From Todiramphus chloris collaris (lineage: Eukaryota > Chordata > Aves > Coraciiformes > Alcedinidae), in assembly GCA_025345505.1 (NCBI GenBank), contig JANVCC010000012.1:487583-551582 (forward strand): DNA of 64,000 bases, in the 5' to 3' direction. Made by a program: the position numbers and the translations under genes. Below the pieces are notes generated by a model. The model ran no database searches. It was not told the DNA's origin and saw only the letters and a program-made list of their open reading frames with translations. The stretch's first letter is position 1, and every line of letters starts with the position of its first letter. Shown piece by piece: positions 47,246 through 60,187 of this stretch.

Positions 47246-48079
47246 CAGGACTCGGTGTGTTTAATTTTATTCCCCTCAGACTCTGCAGGTGAAATCTTTA
47301 CCTAGACTTACGTGCTTAACATATTATTTGGAAAGAAGAGTCAAGATAATGCTCTGATAGGAATTTTGATGAACATCTATAAGACCTGGGGGAAAAATTG
47401 CCCATATGTATCTCTGTGCAGAAGGGCATGGATGATGAGCTTGCGGTAATGTGAGAGACAGCAAGTTTAGCTGGAGAGCAGATGAATAAAGCCAACCCAA
47501 AATCTAAGCAGAACTATGCTATTAATGCTCAAAACAGTACAGTAACTTAACCTGGAGTTTAATAGGAGGTATAGGGATTTCAGCAGTAAAGGCAATAGTA
47601 GTAGTGCTGATAGCATTCAAACCTGTCATGAAATAGGAAGTGAGGAATCCAGACTTTTGCTCCTTGATAGAAGTGCTGGTGAGTTGCTTATTCTTTATCA
47701 AATAAATCTGGAAGATAATGTGCGCGTGTAAACCAGTCACCTTTCTAGGAGTTCTGTTTCATTCAGATGATATAAAATCATTGAACAAAAGAGAGTTTTG
47801 TTATTTTTAAAAGCAAACATAAAGACTATTATTTGTTGTATCATAGCATCTGGTGATTTTTTTTTTTTTTCTTGCAGTGGCTCAAGAGGAAGCTGAAGTA
47901 CTCTGTGGAGAGTAGGGTCTTAAATGAAATGGGAGTGAGTTTCTGCTTGCTTACAACATCTTAATTTCTTCAGTCACTTTTGTGGGAGAGGAACACCGTG
48001 AGGTCTAGTCTTTACACAGGCAGCACTGGTTTGACTGAAATACAGGGATGTTTAAATTGGGCCCAACTAGCCAGATGCA

Positions 48080-48310
48080 TTGAGTTTTAGTTTGGATACT
48101 AGGAACAATTTCTTCACCGCAAGGGTTGTCAGGGCCTGTCCCAGGCTGCCCAGGGCAGTGGTGGAGTCCCCATGCCTGGAGGGGTTTCAAAGCTGTGGAG
48201 ATGTGGTGCTGAGGGACATGGTTTAGTGGTGACCTGGCAGTGATGGGTTAATGGTTGGACTCCATGATCTTAAAGGTATCTTCTTACACAAAGGATTCCA
48301 TGGCTCTATG
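48080..48310 (+). mobile_element. CR1: CR1 LINE fragment, 3' end (young subfamily)
   Basis: Plus-strand copy: ACTAGGAACAATTTCTTCAC, AGGGCCTGTCCCAGGCTGCC, GATGTGGTGCTGAGGGACAT, GTGACCTGGCAGTGATGGGT, ending GATTCCATGGCTCTATG. Confidence 0.93.
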
Positions 48311-48648
48311 AAAGTTGTTAAAGGTAATGCCCTCCCTGGTGAGATACCTTTGGTTGTCAGTGACTTTCAGTTGGTCTGACAGTAGAAGGAGTTGTAATAA
48401 AAGAGTTTTTTACATGTTCTGATTATGGTGAAGCTTCACTTTGCCTATGAGTGCTGAAAGAGGAACTTTATGCCTTATTTTGCTTGAAGAGCCTTTAAAC
48501 TGCTTCCTTGTGGGGATCTCTCTACCTCTGCCCTTTCCCAGGTTGTTTCAGGGAGGAGATGTCCCAGTAGCCTGCCTGGATGAGAAAACTTTCCCACTAA
48601 CTAGTAGAGAACAATTAAAACAGATTTATCCTTACTTTCCCAAGTCAA

Positions 48649-48880
48649 TTCATAGAATCATAGTATAGTTGAGGTTGGAAGGGACCTTTAAAGGTCATTT
48701 AGTCTAACCCACTGCAGTGGGTAGGGGCACCTTCAACTATAGCAGGTTGATCCAACCTGCCCTGGAATGTTTCCAGAGATGGAACATCTACCGCCTCTCT
48801 GGGCAGCCTGGGCCAGGGTCTCACCACCCTCACTGTAAAAAATTTCTTCCTTATATCTAGTGTGAACCTCCTCTCTTTTG
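48649..48880 (-). mobile_element. CR1: CR1 LINE fragment, 3' end
   Basis: Minus-strand copy starting ATTCATAGAATCATAGTATA, then GGTTGGAAGGGACCTTTAAA, CACTGTAAAAAATTTCTTCC and a short stretch of inner sequence. It lies only ~340 bases from the plus-strand copy ending at 48310. Confidence 0.93.
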
Positions 48881-49474
48881 AGCATGGCTGTCTAGATGGT
48901 TGCAAATGTAGAAGCTCCTTTGCCTTATTTTCAGAGCTGGCAGTTCTGTTAGGTGTGGAGCATCCAGATCAGCCAACTTGGACCACAACAAGAACAGCTC
49001 TCGGTACCAGGTATACGGGCCTGCCTGTGATGCTTGGCATACGTGCCGTGCCCCTTGCTCTGAACATTGCTGTTTTCCAAACCACCTGCTTTGTTTGCCA
49101 TGGTGTATTTATGTCTTTCTGTCAATGCAGAAGTTACATTTGTGTTAGGTTTAAACGTTCTTTTAAAAGATACTTTATTTGTGACCCTAGAACAACAGCA
49201 GTAGTGAGTGGATGTGTTGGCCCAAGCTTAGTTTGTAAAAATCAGAGTGTGTGTCTTGATCAAAACAGTGCTGTAGAGTTAAATCCATATCCGTGGTCCT
49301 AGTTCAATTTTTTGATGCACAAGTGAAGTATCATTAGTGGTGTTCAATGATCAGTACTGGCAGGGTGGGCAAGTCAAACTTGTGCCAGAAAATGTTCTAC
49401 GGCTAGAAAAGATTAAACTGTACATGGCCACTAATGCTACTTCCTCAAACTTTTGTACAGAAGCATGTTTAATC

Positions 49475-50150
49475 TACCTGCTCTAGTGGGAGGTGTCTCT
49501 GCGCATGGCTGGGGTTCAGATGGAACCTTCTGGATTCCAGTTTGTGCCTGTTGCCCATTGTCTTGTCGCTGGCTACCACTGACAAGAGTCTGACCCCATC
49601 CTCTTGACCCTCACTCTTTAGATAGTGATGAGCATTGATCAGATCCCCTCTCAGCCTTCTTTTCTCCAGGCGACACAGCCCCAGGGCTTGCAGCCTTTCC
49701 TGGTCAGAGAGATGCTCCAGTCCCCTCAGCATCTTCCTAGCCTCTGCTGGACACTATCCAGCAGTTCCTTGTCTTTTTTGATGTGGGGAGTCCAGAACTG
49801 AACTCGGTACTCCAGAGGTGGTCTCACTGGGGCTGAGTAGAGGGGGAGAGGAACCTCCCTTGACCTGCTAGCCACACTCTTCTTCATGCACCCCACAAGA
49901 CCATGGGCCTTCTTGGCCATAAGAGCCCATTGCTGGCTCCCAGTGAACTTGTTCCCAGGTCTCCCTGGTCCTTCTCTGTGGAGATCCTTCCCAGCAGGCC
50001 AACCCCTCACCAGTACTGGTGCAGGGGGTTATTATTCTCCAGGTGCAGGACCCAACACTTGCCCATGTTGAACTTCATGAGACTCCTTTCTGCCCATTTC
50101 TCCAGCCTGTCCGGCTCATATGTGTAAGCTACTACCCCTAGTTCCGTATC
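49475..50150 (-). mobile_element. CR1: CR1 LINE fragment lacking its 3' tail
   Basis: Minus-strand copy of the older subfamily: TTCCAGTTTGTGCCTGTTGC, TTGATCAGATCCCCTCTCAG, TTTTCTCCAGGCGACACAGC and CACCCCACAAGACCATGGGC, ending near TTCCGTATCATCACCAAAGA. At the left end a short CTGCTCTAGTGGGAGGTGTC block is out of its usual place, so the 3' end was rearranged. Confidence 0.88.
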
Positions 50151-50929
50151 ATCACCAAAGAAGAGTCATTATCTTTGGATCCTTTTTCCCTGTTTATGCC
50201 ATGTTTGAACTTCATATAAACCTGGAGAAGCTTAGAGAGCCTTCCAGTCGTCTGTCAGATACTTGCGTTGAATGTTAAAGCTGATGGTGATTTTTATTTT
50301 TTTGATGCTACAGGCAGTGAAATGGTTCTGCTACCCTATTCTAGGCAGGGCTGTTGCATCACCTTGAGACAATATACCATTTTCTGCATTCAGAGGAGTT
50401 TTGCTTGGAAAAGGGAAAGCCAGGCTTTTGTGTAATTATGTGAACTCCCCAACCTACAGTAGTCTCTGGATTTGAAGCCATGGGTACTCTGTGATGAGAA
50501 TTGTTTCTGATTGGTCTACTTCCATCGTATGTAGCGTTTTAAATTGCCTCTTTGAAGTGGTGCCTTGCTCTTCTCTTTGAAGAACCACACGTGTGCTTAC
50601 CTGGTGGAAAGGAGCTAGCAGGAGACCCCTTCTTTGGGAGAAGCATGTTTCTGATTTTAATAACCTCGGTTGTTGCATTCCAGCTTCTGAAGTTCATATG
50701 TAGATAACTTTAGAACTTGGTGCTGTTCTGTAGAATAGTTTACCTTTCAGACACTCTGAATTTTACACACATCTGTGGAAATGCTGCAGCAGTGGCAGTT
50801 CTGTGTAGTGTAAACAGAGAAACACAAAGAGGAGCCTATCAGCGTGTAGCGTTTGAGAGTCCTGGCATGATAAATAATTTCTGTAGATTAATTGTTGCTC
50901 CAGGTATGTCAGCCTTTTCTCTGCTGGAT

Positions 50930-51013
50930 GTGGAAAGGGAGTTTCAATGCAGTCTCTTCCTGGATATACAAGTGGAAAGGGAGTTTCAGTGCAGTCTCTT
51001 CCTGGATATACGA
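50930..51013 (+). repeat. 42-base tandem duplication
   Basis: Copy 1 at 50930-50971 and copy 2 at 50972-51013 (GTGGAAAGGGAGTTTCA...) differ at two positions. Because 42 is a multiple of 3, an open frame (50717-51124) runs through both copies, but nothing else suggests coding. Confidence 0.95.
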
Positions 51014-51904
51014 GTGTTCCTGAAGTCCCTAGCTAGGCATGCAGCTGCCAGCGTGCTATGTTATCTTGGCATTTATTATCTCAACCACTGGCCTAAACTG
51101 AGCTACGGTGATGCTTTCTTTTAGCCGAAGTGCTTTTGAATTCAGTTGTGCCTTTGTTAGTGACAGTCCTGTCCTTTAATTAAAGAACGGGTAAAAGCTC
51201 TTGTTCAGTTATGATATTGATTCTTTGTGGTGCTTTTTTCATGTTACTGGGCAAAGTGGGATGAGGCATCCAGATAAAAGCAGTGAATTAAACCTCCAAA
51301 CGAGAATGTCAGCATTCCTACAGAAATCTTGTTTTCCTGCGAGAAGGAAAAATGTTTTGGCCCCCTCCCTCCCCTTGAGTATTTTAGGATTGCTCCTCTT
51401 TTGATTTGGTAGTGGCAGCTGGAATTGCAAAGAACGTTTTAATTTCAACTATGACCATATCAAATGGAACTCTCCGTCTATTAAACATGAGCTGTTGTAC
51501 CTTTGAAGTGTTAACATGTTCCTTCTGGTATGCTGTGCCTTTTGTGTACACCTGGGTGTGCTTCCAGCAAGGTCTCCCTTATGACTGGCAATACGATGCA
51601 GCAGCTTGCTACTTGACATCGCAGTTGGTGTAGCTTGTTTCAGGCTGCTTCTTCAGTGATCACTTTCTGGGCACTGCTGTTGGCTTGCTGCTGCTGACCC
51701 TAGCAGACAGCTTTCTCCTGACAGGGGAGTACTTAAACCTTTGGTCTTCATCAGACTGACCAGAGAGTGTTGAGCAACTCATCAGCAGATGTTTAATAAG
51801 TGGGTAGATAGCTGGAATTCATCTGACAGGTAGCAGATGGCACAGCTGACACAAGGTGGACCAAAGATTCTGCTTAAGATGTGGAATTGCTTGAAATTGA
51901 GCAA

Positions 51905-53900
51905 TGGTGGTATTGAGAACATCAGTAGGGGCAGCTACCTCTGGCACAACAGAGATCTCGCCCCAGACAGATGATGCTGCTGTCCACGTCTTGGGCTGCA
52001 AGGCGTGTGTGGTGCATCTTCCTGGAGCTGGGCTCGACGGTGGCCTCCCTTGTGGGAGGTGTTCTCTGAGTTGCCACCAAGTAAATAAGCTGTGGAAGGA
52101 AGAGAATGGACTGTGTATCATCAGAGAAATGGTGATGGTCACTGGAGACTTATTTCTACAGGGAACAGAAGCATCCATGTATTGAGCTGACTTAGTATCT
52201 TGGGAGGTTTGTTGTTTGCTGGGCAGTTAGATTTATGGTACTGCAGAACAACTACAAAGACTCATCCCACATGAGGAGTGTTACCCCATGTAGGCATCTA
52301 AGATGCTACCAGATGTGACCTTGCATATGTAGAGTGATGGCAGAAATCTGGGGACAAGTATGAAGGGCAGAGTGGTATGTTCTTAGTCCTTTCTGTGAAG
52401 GTGAAGGACTTGGGCAGGAGTGGACACAGGCAGCACATGGCTGTTCAACTGATGTTGCAGACAGGGCTTTGGATCTAGTAAGCATGAAAACAAGGACTGC
52501 TGAGGAGGGATGGTATCCATCATCTGAGAAGGTGAGGCACAAGCACCTTTGCCAATAGCTAGACCATATGAGGAAGGCTGTAAACTAGATCTGCTAAGGG
52601 AGTTACCACAGCCTGAAGCAAAGACATTGAGTCTAATTAAGTGTCTGTGAGAGTGTGTCCTGTAAGAAGCTCTCCTCAGTATGACTGGGGATCTGTCACA
52701 CATGCCTTTACACAAGCTGGTGCAGCTGAGAAACAATCAGGAGTAATTAACACATGTGTGCAGTTGCAGAGCTGTGAGCTTGTTTGGACTCCAGAGGTGT
52801 GGGAAGATAGTTCACTCTTTGTTGTCTTTGGAAGGCCATGGCAATCAGGAGAGGTTCTTGACTGGAAAAGGCAAATGTTGTACCCATTGTTAATGATGTC
52901 TGAAAGGAGGATCTGGGGAACAACAGGTTGGTCAGCTTTACCTTAGTTCCTGGGAAGGTCAAGGAACAGAACCTCCTAAAAGCCATTTCCAAGGCTTCTT
53001 GAAGGGTCAGGAATTATGGAATCATAGAAACGTTCTGGTTGGACAAGACCTTTAAGATCATCGTGCCCAACAGTTAACCCAGTGCTGCCAATCCCACCAT
53101 TAAACCATGTCCCTCAGCACCTCATCAGCATGTCTTTTAAACCCTTCCAGGGATGGGGACTCCCACCTCCCTGGGCAGCCTGTTCTCCTGCTTTAACAAC
53201 CCTTTCAGTGAAGAAGTTTTTCCTGATGTCCAAACTAAACCTCCCCTGGCACAACTCGAGGCCATTTCTTCTTGTCCTATCAGTTGTTACCTGGGAGAAG
53301 ACTCAGGCCCACCTTGCTCCAGGCTTCTTTCAGGGAGTTGCTGAGTGTGAGAAGGTCTCCCCTGAGCCTCCTTTTCTCCAGGCTCAACAAACCCAATTCT
53401 CTCAGCTGCTTGTCATAAGGTGATTTCGAGCAGCCAATATGGACTTACAAAGGGCAAATTATGCCTCATGGCCTTCTGGGAAAGCTGGCAAGGTGACAGC
53501 CATGTACATTGTATGAGTTGACTTTGACACAGTGTACTGTTGTACCTTTATAATCACATCAGGGACATATGGACTGATACGGTGGAAAATCGGCTGGACT
53601 TCCCAACTGTACATGGTGGAGAGCAGTGCAAAGTCCAGCTGGCAGCTGAGTATCCCTCAGAGGGCAGTACTGGATTGCTGCTGTTTAATGACTTAACAAC
53701 AACCTGGATGATGGGATGGAGCATGTTCTCAGCAAGTTCAAGGGCAGGGAATGGTTAATAGTTAGGCTGGAGGCAGGGTGGTGTTCACAGCAACCTTGAC
53801 AGATGGGTGACATGGACTGGCAGGAACCTTGTGGAGGTCAGCAGAGGCAAATGCCAAGTCTTGCCCCTGGGACATGCCAGCTTTGGATGGGGCAGATAAG
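51905..53900 (+). mobile_element. CR1: Old CR1 relic with ORF1 and RT remnants, interrupted by a younger CR1
   Basis: Heavily decayed plus-strand CR1. ORF1 remnants: a CSLSCHQVN...IREM segment matching the coiled-coil part, then VMVTGDLFLQGTEA (esterase block I, with GDS changed to GDL), then a D-G-x-H-like segment near 52510 and the post-ORF1 motif GCTGTAAACTAGATCTGC (about 52580). The endonuclease is deleted. The RT region resumes at GGCAAATGTTGTACCCATTG (about 52878) and GGGGAACAACAGGTTGGTCA, is cut by the insertion at 53018-53431, and continues at GAGCAGCCAATATGGACTTA with a NDLTTTWMMGWSMFS-like remnant of [12 protein letters not shown]. The inner boundaries are approximate. Confidence 0.75.
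53018..53431 (-). mobile_element. CR1: CR1 LINE fragment nested in an older CR1
   Basis: Minus-strand copy starting ATGGAATCATAGAAACGTTC, then CGTGCCCAACAGTTAACCCA, CCTCCCTGGGCAGCCTGTTC, TGATGTCCAAACTAAACCTC and CAGGGAGTTGCTGAGTGTGA, ending TCTCAGCTGCTTGTCATAAG. Both flanks are plus-strand CR1 RT-coding sequence that would be contiguous without it. Confidence 0.9.
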
Positions 53901-54340
53901 TGAAAATTTCAATGCCATCTCACATGTAAATATTTCATTGTGTGTAGTTCACCACTGGGGTTCTCACCCTGTTGTGTGTGTGTTAGGATCTATTTCCCTT
54001 GCTTAGAAAAAATACATCTCATCACTGTAAAAGGCAGTCGAGGTCTTTTTGTCAGTTAAGGGAGGTATGGAATTGATAGTGAATGCTGTATTTTAACTTG
54101 CTGCCTGCAGGTTTTTCTTTGGTTCTGTTTCAAAGGTAGATTGGGATATTTTTGGAGGGGTTAAGACTGTTCCTGGATGCATTCATTCTTAGATGGGTGG
54201 GTTTGAGACTGTTCAGTAGCGATTTTTGTCTCTGAATGGGACAAAAAGAATGTATAAAACCATCTATGTCATTCTACCTTGATACATATAGTGACTTCTG
54301 AGTTTTCTGGGGTTGCCTCCCGGACCCCCCCACACCCCCT

Positions 54341-54972
54341 TTAGAATCACAGAGTGTTTTGGGTTGGAAGGGACCATTAAAGGTCATCCAGTTTAACCCC
54401 CCTGCACTGAGCAGGGACATTTGCAACTAGAGCAGGTTGCTCAGAGCCCCAAACCTCACCTGGAATGTTTCCAGCAATGGGGATTCTACCACCTCTCTGG
54501 GCAACCTGTGCCAAGGTCTAACCACTCTCGGCATCAACCTTTTTCCCTCTAGTCTAAAACTCTTTTAGTTTAAACCCATCACCCTTGTCGTTTCACAACA
54601 GGTCCTGCTAAAAAGATTGCCCCTGTATTTCTGATAGGCTCACTGAAGTACTGAAAGGCCAAAAGGTCTCCCCAGAGCCTTCTCTTCTCCAGGCTGAACA
54701 ACCCCAGCTCTCTCAGCCTGGCCTCCCAGCAGAGGGGTTCCGGCCCTCCCAGCATTGCTGTGGCCTCCTCTACCCCGCTCCAACAGGTCCCTGTCTCTCC
54801 TGTGCTGAGGACTCCAGAGCTGGACCCAGCACTGCAGGGGGGTCTCCCCAGAGCAGAGCAGAGGACAGAATCCCCTCCCTGACCTGCTGCCCATGCTGCT
54901 CTGAGTGCAGCCCGGGATACCACTGGCTTCTGGGATGTGAGCACATAATGCTGGCCCATGTCCAGCTTTTCA
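54341..54972 (-). mobile_element. CR1: CR1 LINE fragment, about 0.63 kb
   Basis: Minus-strand copy: TTAGAATCACAGAGTGTTTT, CCAGTTTAACCCCCCTGCAC, GGAATGTTTCCAGCAATGGG, TTCACAACAGGTCCTGCTAA, CCAACAGGTCCCTGTCTCTC and GGGGGGTCTCCCCAGAGCAG. Near-identical to the copy at 18020-18672 over the inner part. Confidence 0.93.
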
Positions 54973-56221
54973 TTCACATCTTCTTGTTTTTCTTTTTTTT
55001 TGGTTTTTTTTTTAAATGAGAACTGTCCTAGTATTTTTCATGAAAGTTTTGATGTGAGTGCATACTTTCATCTTAAAAAAGAAAACCAGCCTAGTATTAG
55101 TTTGGACAATATTGCACACTGTGTGTGCTACCTGTGTGCATTATAAGCAGAAGGTGCAAAGTCCTCATTTTCTGCTGAGTTACGTTGTAGATATCATGAA
55201 TTATTCTCAATCTACTTTTTGGGAAGATGAAAGTTTTTTGGGTATTTTGTAATTCACTGATTCACTTCCTTCAGTGTTAGTTGATTGATTCGGTTTAAAA
55301 TCGGTTGCAATGTGCTCTACAATTAAGCAGACTTGCTTCAAGAATTTTTGACGGGGTGAATTTATTTTGAAACTGAGCGTCAGAATTGCCTTAAGAACCT
55401 GTAAAATCAAAACAATGGAACATCTTTGATTCCTGCATCTTTTTTTTCCATTCCTTTTTTGTGGTGTTGGAGCTTTACAGACCTACTGTAGTGATCTGCA
55501 TCTGCATTGCTTAATGTGGATTTCACTTCTTGTCGAGTTGAGGAGGTCCACAGTTTGTAAAGCAAAGAGAAAACTGACTTAGTTGGTTTGATTCTGTGAG
55601 GGGTCCAGTGGCCTGTAGTAAAAGGCCACTTTTAAAAAGCTGTGGAAGGGGCTGTAGTAAAAAAAAGATTTCGGAGAGTTGCCATCACAGTGCCCTGTGT
55701 GCATGTGTAATTTCCCCTCCCCTCCTTCATCTTCTTTCAGACAGATGGTACTGAAAGTGTCAATTCTGTCGCATTGTGTTCTGCTTATCTGGGAAATCCA
55801 GTCTCCCAAGAGCTCCTTTGCTACTGCTTTTGCTTGTGTAGCACCTGAGGACTGTCTTAGGTCAAGGTCAGTTAAAATAGGTTCATTCCTTTAGTCTTAA
55901 CAGTCGGATGTTTTGGATGTGATTCTAATTTGTATATTTTCTGGTACTTTGCATAGTTGTGTAAACTGTAAGGAGCTGTTTGTTGTCTTTTTTTGGTTGT
56001 TTTCTTTTTTTTTATTACAATCTCTAAATAATTTATCTGAATATCCACATTCAAAAAATATTTACACAGTTTAGTCTTATTTACAATGAAAGTTTTAAGA
56101 TATACCTGAACATTTCATAGCATCTGTTGTATTACACTGATATGAGTGAATTAAATACCTGGCAGTTGCTGGAATTTGTGTTTGGGAATTTGCAGTGACA
56201 GTGAGGGTTTGTCTCTAGTAT

Positions 56222-56475
56222 ATTTGTGCCAGGGGAGGTTTAGGTTGGACATGAGGAACAATTTCTTCCCCGAAAGCCTTGCCAAGGCCTCTCCTAGGCT
56301 GCCCAGGGCAGTGGTGGAGTCCCCATCCCTGGAGGGGTTTCAAAGCTGTGGAGCTGTGGTGCTGAGGGACATGGTTTAGTGGTGACCTGGCAGTGCTGGG
56401 TTAATGGTTGGACTTGATGATCTTAAAGGTCTCTTCCAACCAGAATGATTCTGTGATTCTATAATTATATGATTC
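56222..56475 (+). mobile_element. CR1: CR1 LINE fragment, 3' end (young subfamily)
   Basis: Plus-strand copy: TTGTGCCAGGGGAGGTTTAG, GTTGGACATGAGGAACAATT, CCAGGGCAGTGGTGGAGTCC, GTTTAGTGGTGACCTGGCAG, then repeated tails GATTCTGTGATTCTATAATT and ATATGATTCT. It is the last CR1 before FCHSD2 exon 3. Confidence 0.95.
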
Positions 56476-59400
56476 TAAGTAGTATTGGCCAAGTGGGGAT
56501 GACAGCAAGTGTAGTCTTTCTTGCCCTGCTCCCATGCATTTCCACTGTTCCACGGAGCCCAAGTGAAAGTTAGGTTGTGTAATTGCATTTAATACTGCAG
56601 ATCACTGTTTCATGCAGATATTTTTCGTCACATAAAGTCCTATGAATCAAGACCAAAGAATTGCTTTCCTCAGAAAACAAAGTGCACATCTTAGCCTTGC
56701 GGCGCACCTTGGAGTGAGTTATCCCAGATCTGAATCCCAGTGAGGAACACAAAGAGAAGATAGAGGTGGGCTAAGTCATGCTACACAGCAAACTCTCCAC
56801 CCTCCCCCTCTTCAGATATTACTAGTTTTTACTCTGAAATCAGTATATTCCAACCCCACCTTCAGTCCTTATTGTCCTGAACGACAATAGGAGCAACTGT
56901 TCTCTAACCCCACTGCTCTGTTTTCGACAAGCCATGGCCAGTTGCTGACATTTGAAAAGAAGACAGCCCCTTCTCTGCAGAGCTTCTTTAGCTGTTTGTG
57001 CTTTGGAAAGAACATTCCTTCATAATCCCGCCAGGATTAGGTTGATTCTCATCATACGGAGCCGTAAGCCGTGGAAAGGGCTGTAGACAGCAGCCTGTGA
57101 GGAAATGCTGTGGGTGGCTGGCATCTCCTCTCGATGCTGAATCAGCTATGGATGGTGAAACCATTGAAATACCTGTCCTTGAGTGTGACTTTGGGCTTGT
57201 AGTGGGGACTTTTAAAGACAGGCATCTGGTCACACTCAGGATGTGTAATAAAATAGTGTTTCTGTTAAATGGTCTTACCATTGTCCTGATACTGAGTGTG
57301 ATTTTAGTTGTATTGGTTTTTTGGAGACTAAGTCAGGATTTTCCTGCAGTGTGAGGATTGTGGCAAGTACCTTACCTAAATGATAAATGGTCTTAGCTTG
57401 ATTATATACACCAAATATTGTTGAATTTCTTTGCATTTATTCTGTCTCACCATCTTTTTAACTGTCAAAGACTTCAAAGTGCTTTTAAATGATTTTTAAT
57501 GGGGCAAAGGGAATAAGCATATCGCATGAAGTAGCATTTGCAGCATAGGGAAGATGTTCAGGAATTACTGTCCAGAAACACAGACCAAGATACTTTTTTG
57601 GGTGTGCAGTTCTGGTGTTTCTTGCACTTAATAAATGATTAATTAGAGAAAAAGATGGAATATCAAATATTAATATTTCCTAGTTTAAAGAAACCTAAAT
57701 AATATTCCTGCTTTCTTGCAGACACACCAACAATCCTTAATAATTTTCCAGTAACAGAACATTTTATTAACTTTTGGTACCAAATATTTCCTTATATGAA
57801 TGACCTTGAAATTCCATGCAGAATGACAGTAAGGTGAAGAATATCCCAGCTTTGCACATAAAGTCAAGATACACACATGAAATTTTTCAGGTTTCCCAAC
57901 TATGATACATTTTCGTAGTCAGACTTTTTTTTTTTTTTTCCCCTGCTCAAAATAATTTTCTCCTGGGAAATTTGTCTGCTTCAGTCTCAGATTTCGTCAT
58001 GTTTTGTAATATATTTATGCTTGTCATAAAAGGATTCCTGTATAAACTGTACTGAGGTTAAAAACAGCTTTGTGTTTGCCTAATGGAGGGAAATGCAGTC
58101 ACAAAGCAGCAGAGAACACCAGCCCCGAGGAATGCAGACGGCTGATCCTGCCCGTCTTTCAGTCCTTACCATTTTCTTCATTCACCAAAACACAGATCAA
58201 ACACAGATTTGAAGTATTGTATAAATTGAGTTACATGCCGTCTTGCCAGCTTTTTTGTAAAACTCCATTGAAAATAGAACACAGTGTAAACCTACTCAGA
58301 AACATTTCTAATTTATGGAAGTGCTGCTGTACAGTACATTTCCTTCATGCTGGAGCTTGCAGGCCTTCCGAGTCCAAGAGTTCTGTCGGTTTTGTGAGCA
58401 AATTTGATTTGCATGGTATTTGGTAATTCTGCACTAGGGCCAGTTGAATGCTTTTGTTTTTCTTCTCTAGTGTAAACCTTCTAAAGTAGAAGGTTTTTAG
58501 GGGATATCTTGGAGCTTCCAGCTTGTCACAGTTGTTACGCAATTAATTTAAGTGGAATTTATGGAGGGGGATGAAAAAAGAACCCACTCATGGTGAAACG
58601 TATAGCTCCATATCCAGGTTTTGTATAACTGAGTATCCTTAACATTGAGCTCTGATTATATATTTTCACATAAGATTGTCTGGGAATTGGAAAAGAACTA
58701 CCTTTTGCCTAAAGTCCTCCCAGATTTACGTTCTAAAGACAACTGATTGTTTTCTTCTACCTTTTCAACATTGATAACACATTTCAGTTATTCCTAGTAG
58801 TTACTTCTGCAGTTCTTTATACTTTTAAAAGAAAAGTAAATTCTTGTAGAAGGATATTACAGGTTTTAGATGTTTGCTTAAACTGACTGGAATATTGGAC
58901 TTTGGAACAGTAAAGCCTAAAAAAACCCCGTTTTGTGATATTAGATGAAATATCTTGAATGCTTTACAAAGTAGATTCATTGGCAAGCATCTCTGACAAC
59001 TTTATTCATTGATATAGAGGTGTTTCATAGGGCACAGTTGTGCAGTGCTTTGTACCCACCTGAGCTACACACGGGGGGGATCGAGGGAGATGGGATGTAA
59101 TTACTGGAATTGGAATAGGGCCAGATCTTCAGGGTTATCATTAATCTGGAAAGAAAGTTAAGCAATTGTGATGTGTTTAGACTTTTGTTTTACATCCCAT
59201 TGCGGAGACTGAGCCCATAAGGCCCTATCAGTGTGTGGATGCTCTTCATGGGTGAAATGGAGGAGATAGGAGTAGAAAGAGCCTGTTCAGAGCTTCTTTT
59301 TATTTGTGTTTATTGAGCTAACCTCCTTATAGGATGTTCCTGAGGATTTTTTTTTAATTAACATATCACCATAATTATTGTGTAACTAATTAAAATAGAA

Positions 59401-60187
59401 GTAGGATTTCTTTTGCTGATGGTGTAGCCTTAAGCTTAGTAGTTTATAGTATAGCCTGAAGAAAATTCCTCTGCTTTGACTGCTCAAGGGATAAAGAGGG
59501 AATAGCTTAAGATACTGAAGTCTTGCCACGTTGAGGTACTTGAACCTGTTCACAGCGATAATCTCAAACCCCTCTATGTTAAAATGCATTGAGATGGTGC
59601 ATCTTGAGCCCCTGCACGAGAGCACAGCACTGATTTTAATGTGGACTGACGTGCTATGATGGGCATCAGTTCAGTTAAGTGGGTCTAATGTCCTATAGCT
59701 ACATTAATGGATACATTGGGATATTGCTGTGCGACAGCAGGGGTTCAAAGAGAGCCTCTTAGTCTTGTGCCTACCACCGTGACTCTGGTGTTGAGGAAAA
59801 ATTTCATTTTTTGTAAAAAAAAAAAAAAAGGAGAGAGGGGAAAAAAAAAGCCTGTCTAAAGCCAAATTCTGCTGTGTGCTACCAAATTCTTCCCTAGGCT
59901 ATACCGGAGGAAAGCTGATGAGCCTTTAATGAAGTCAGCAGTATCCGTACCACTGGTAGTCCTAGGAACTGAGTTTGTCCAATAAGGCCTGGGCATGTGA
60001 ACATTGCATATGTGAAGCACACGTGCACTAGTTGCTAGGCTACTGATACACAGTTGTCAAACAATTTTGCTTTTTTGTTGCTCATTTAACTCTAAAGACT
60101 GTCTATCAGAAAATACTTCTAAGTAAAATATGGAATTTATAGTGTTTTGCTGTATGTGTTAATGGACTATTTTTTTTCTTCTTTCAG

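Larger units (their letters stand above)
25802..60187 (+). other. FCHSD2 intron 2 (34.4 kb)
   Basis: From GTAAGG to TTTTCTTCTTTCAG. It contains all the CR1 copies listed between 33.6 and 56.5 kb. The unlisted parts (25802-33677, 33901-34649, 35186-36979, 37951-38684, 39263-41602, 42097-48079 apart from the weak candidates listed, 48311-48648, 48881-49474, 50151-51904, 53901-54340, 54973-56221 and 56476-60187) are AT-rich intronic sequence. I recognised no exon, RNA gene or repeat family there beyond simple repeats. No nested host gene with a convincing frame was found. Confidence 0.9.
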
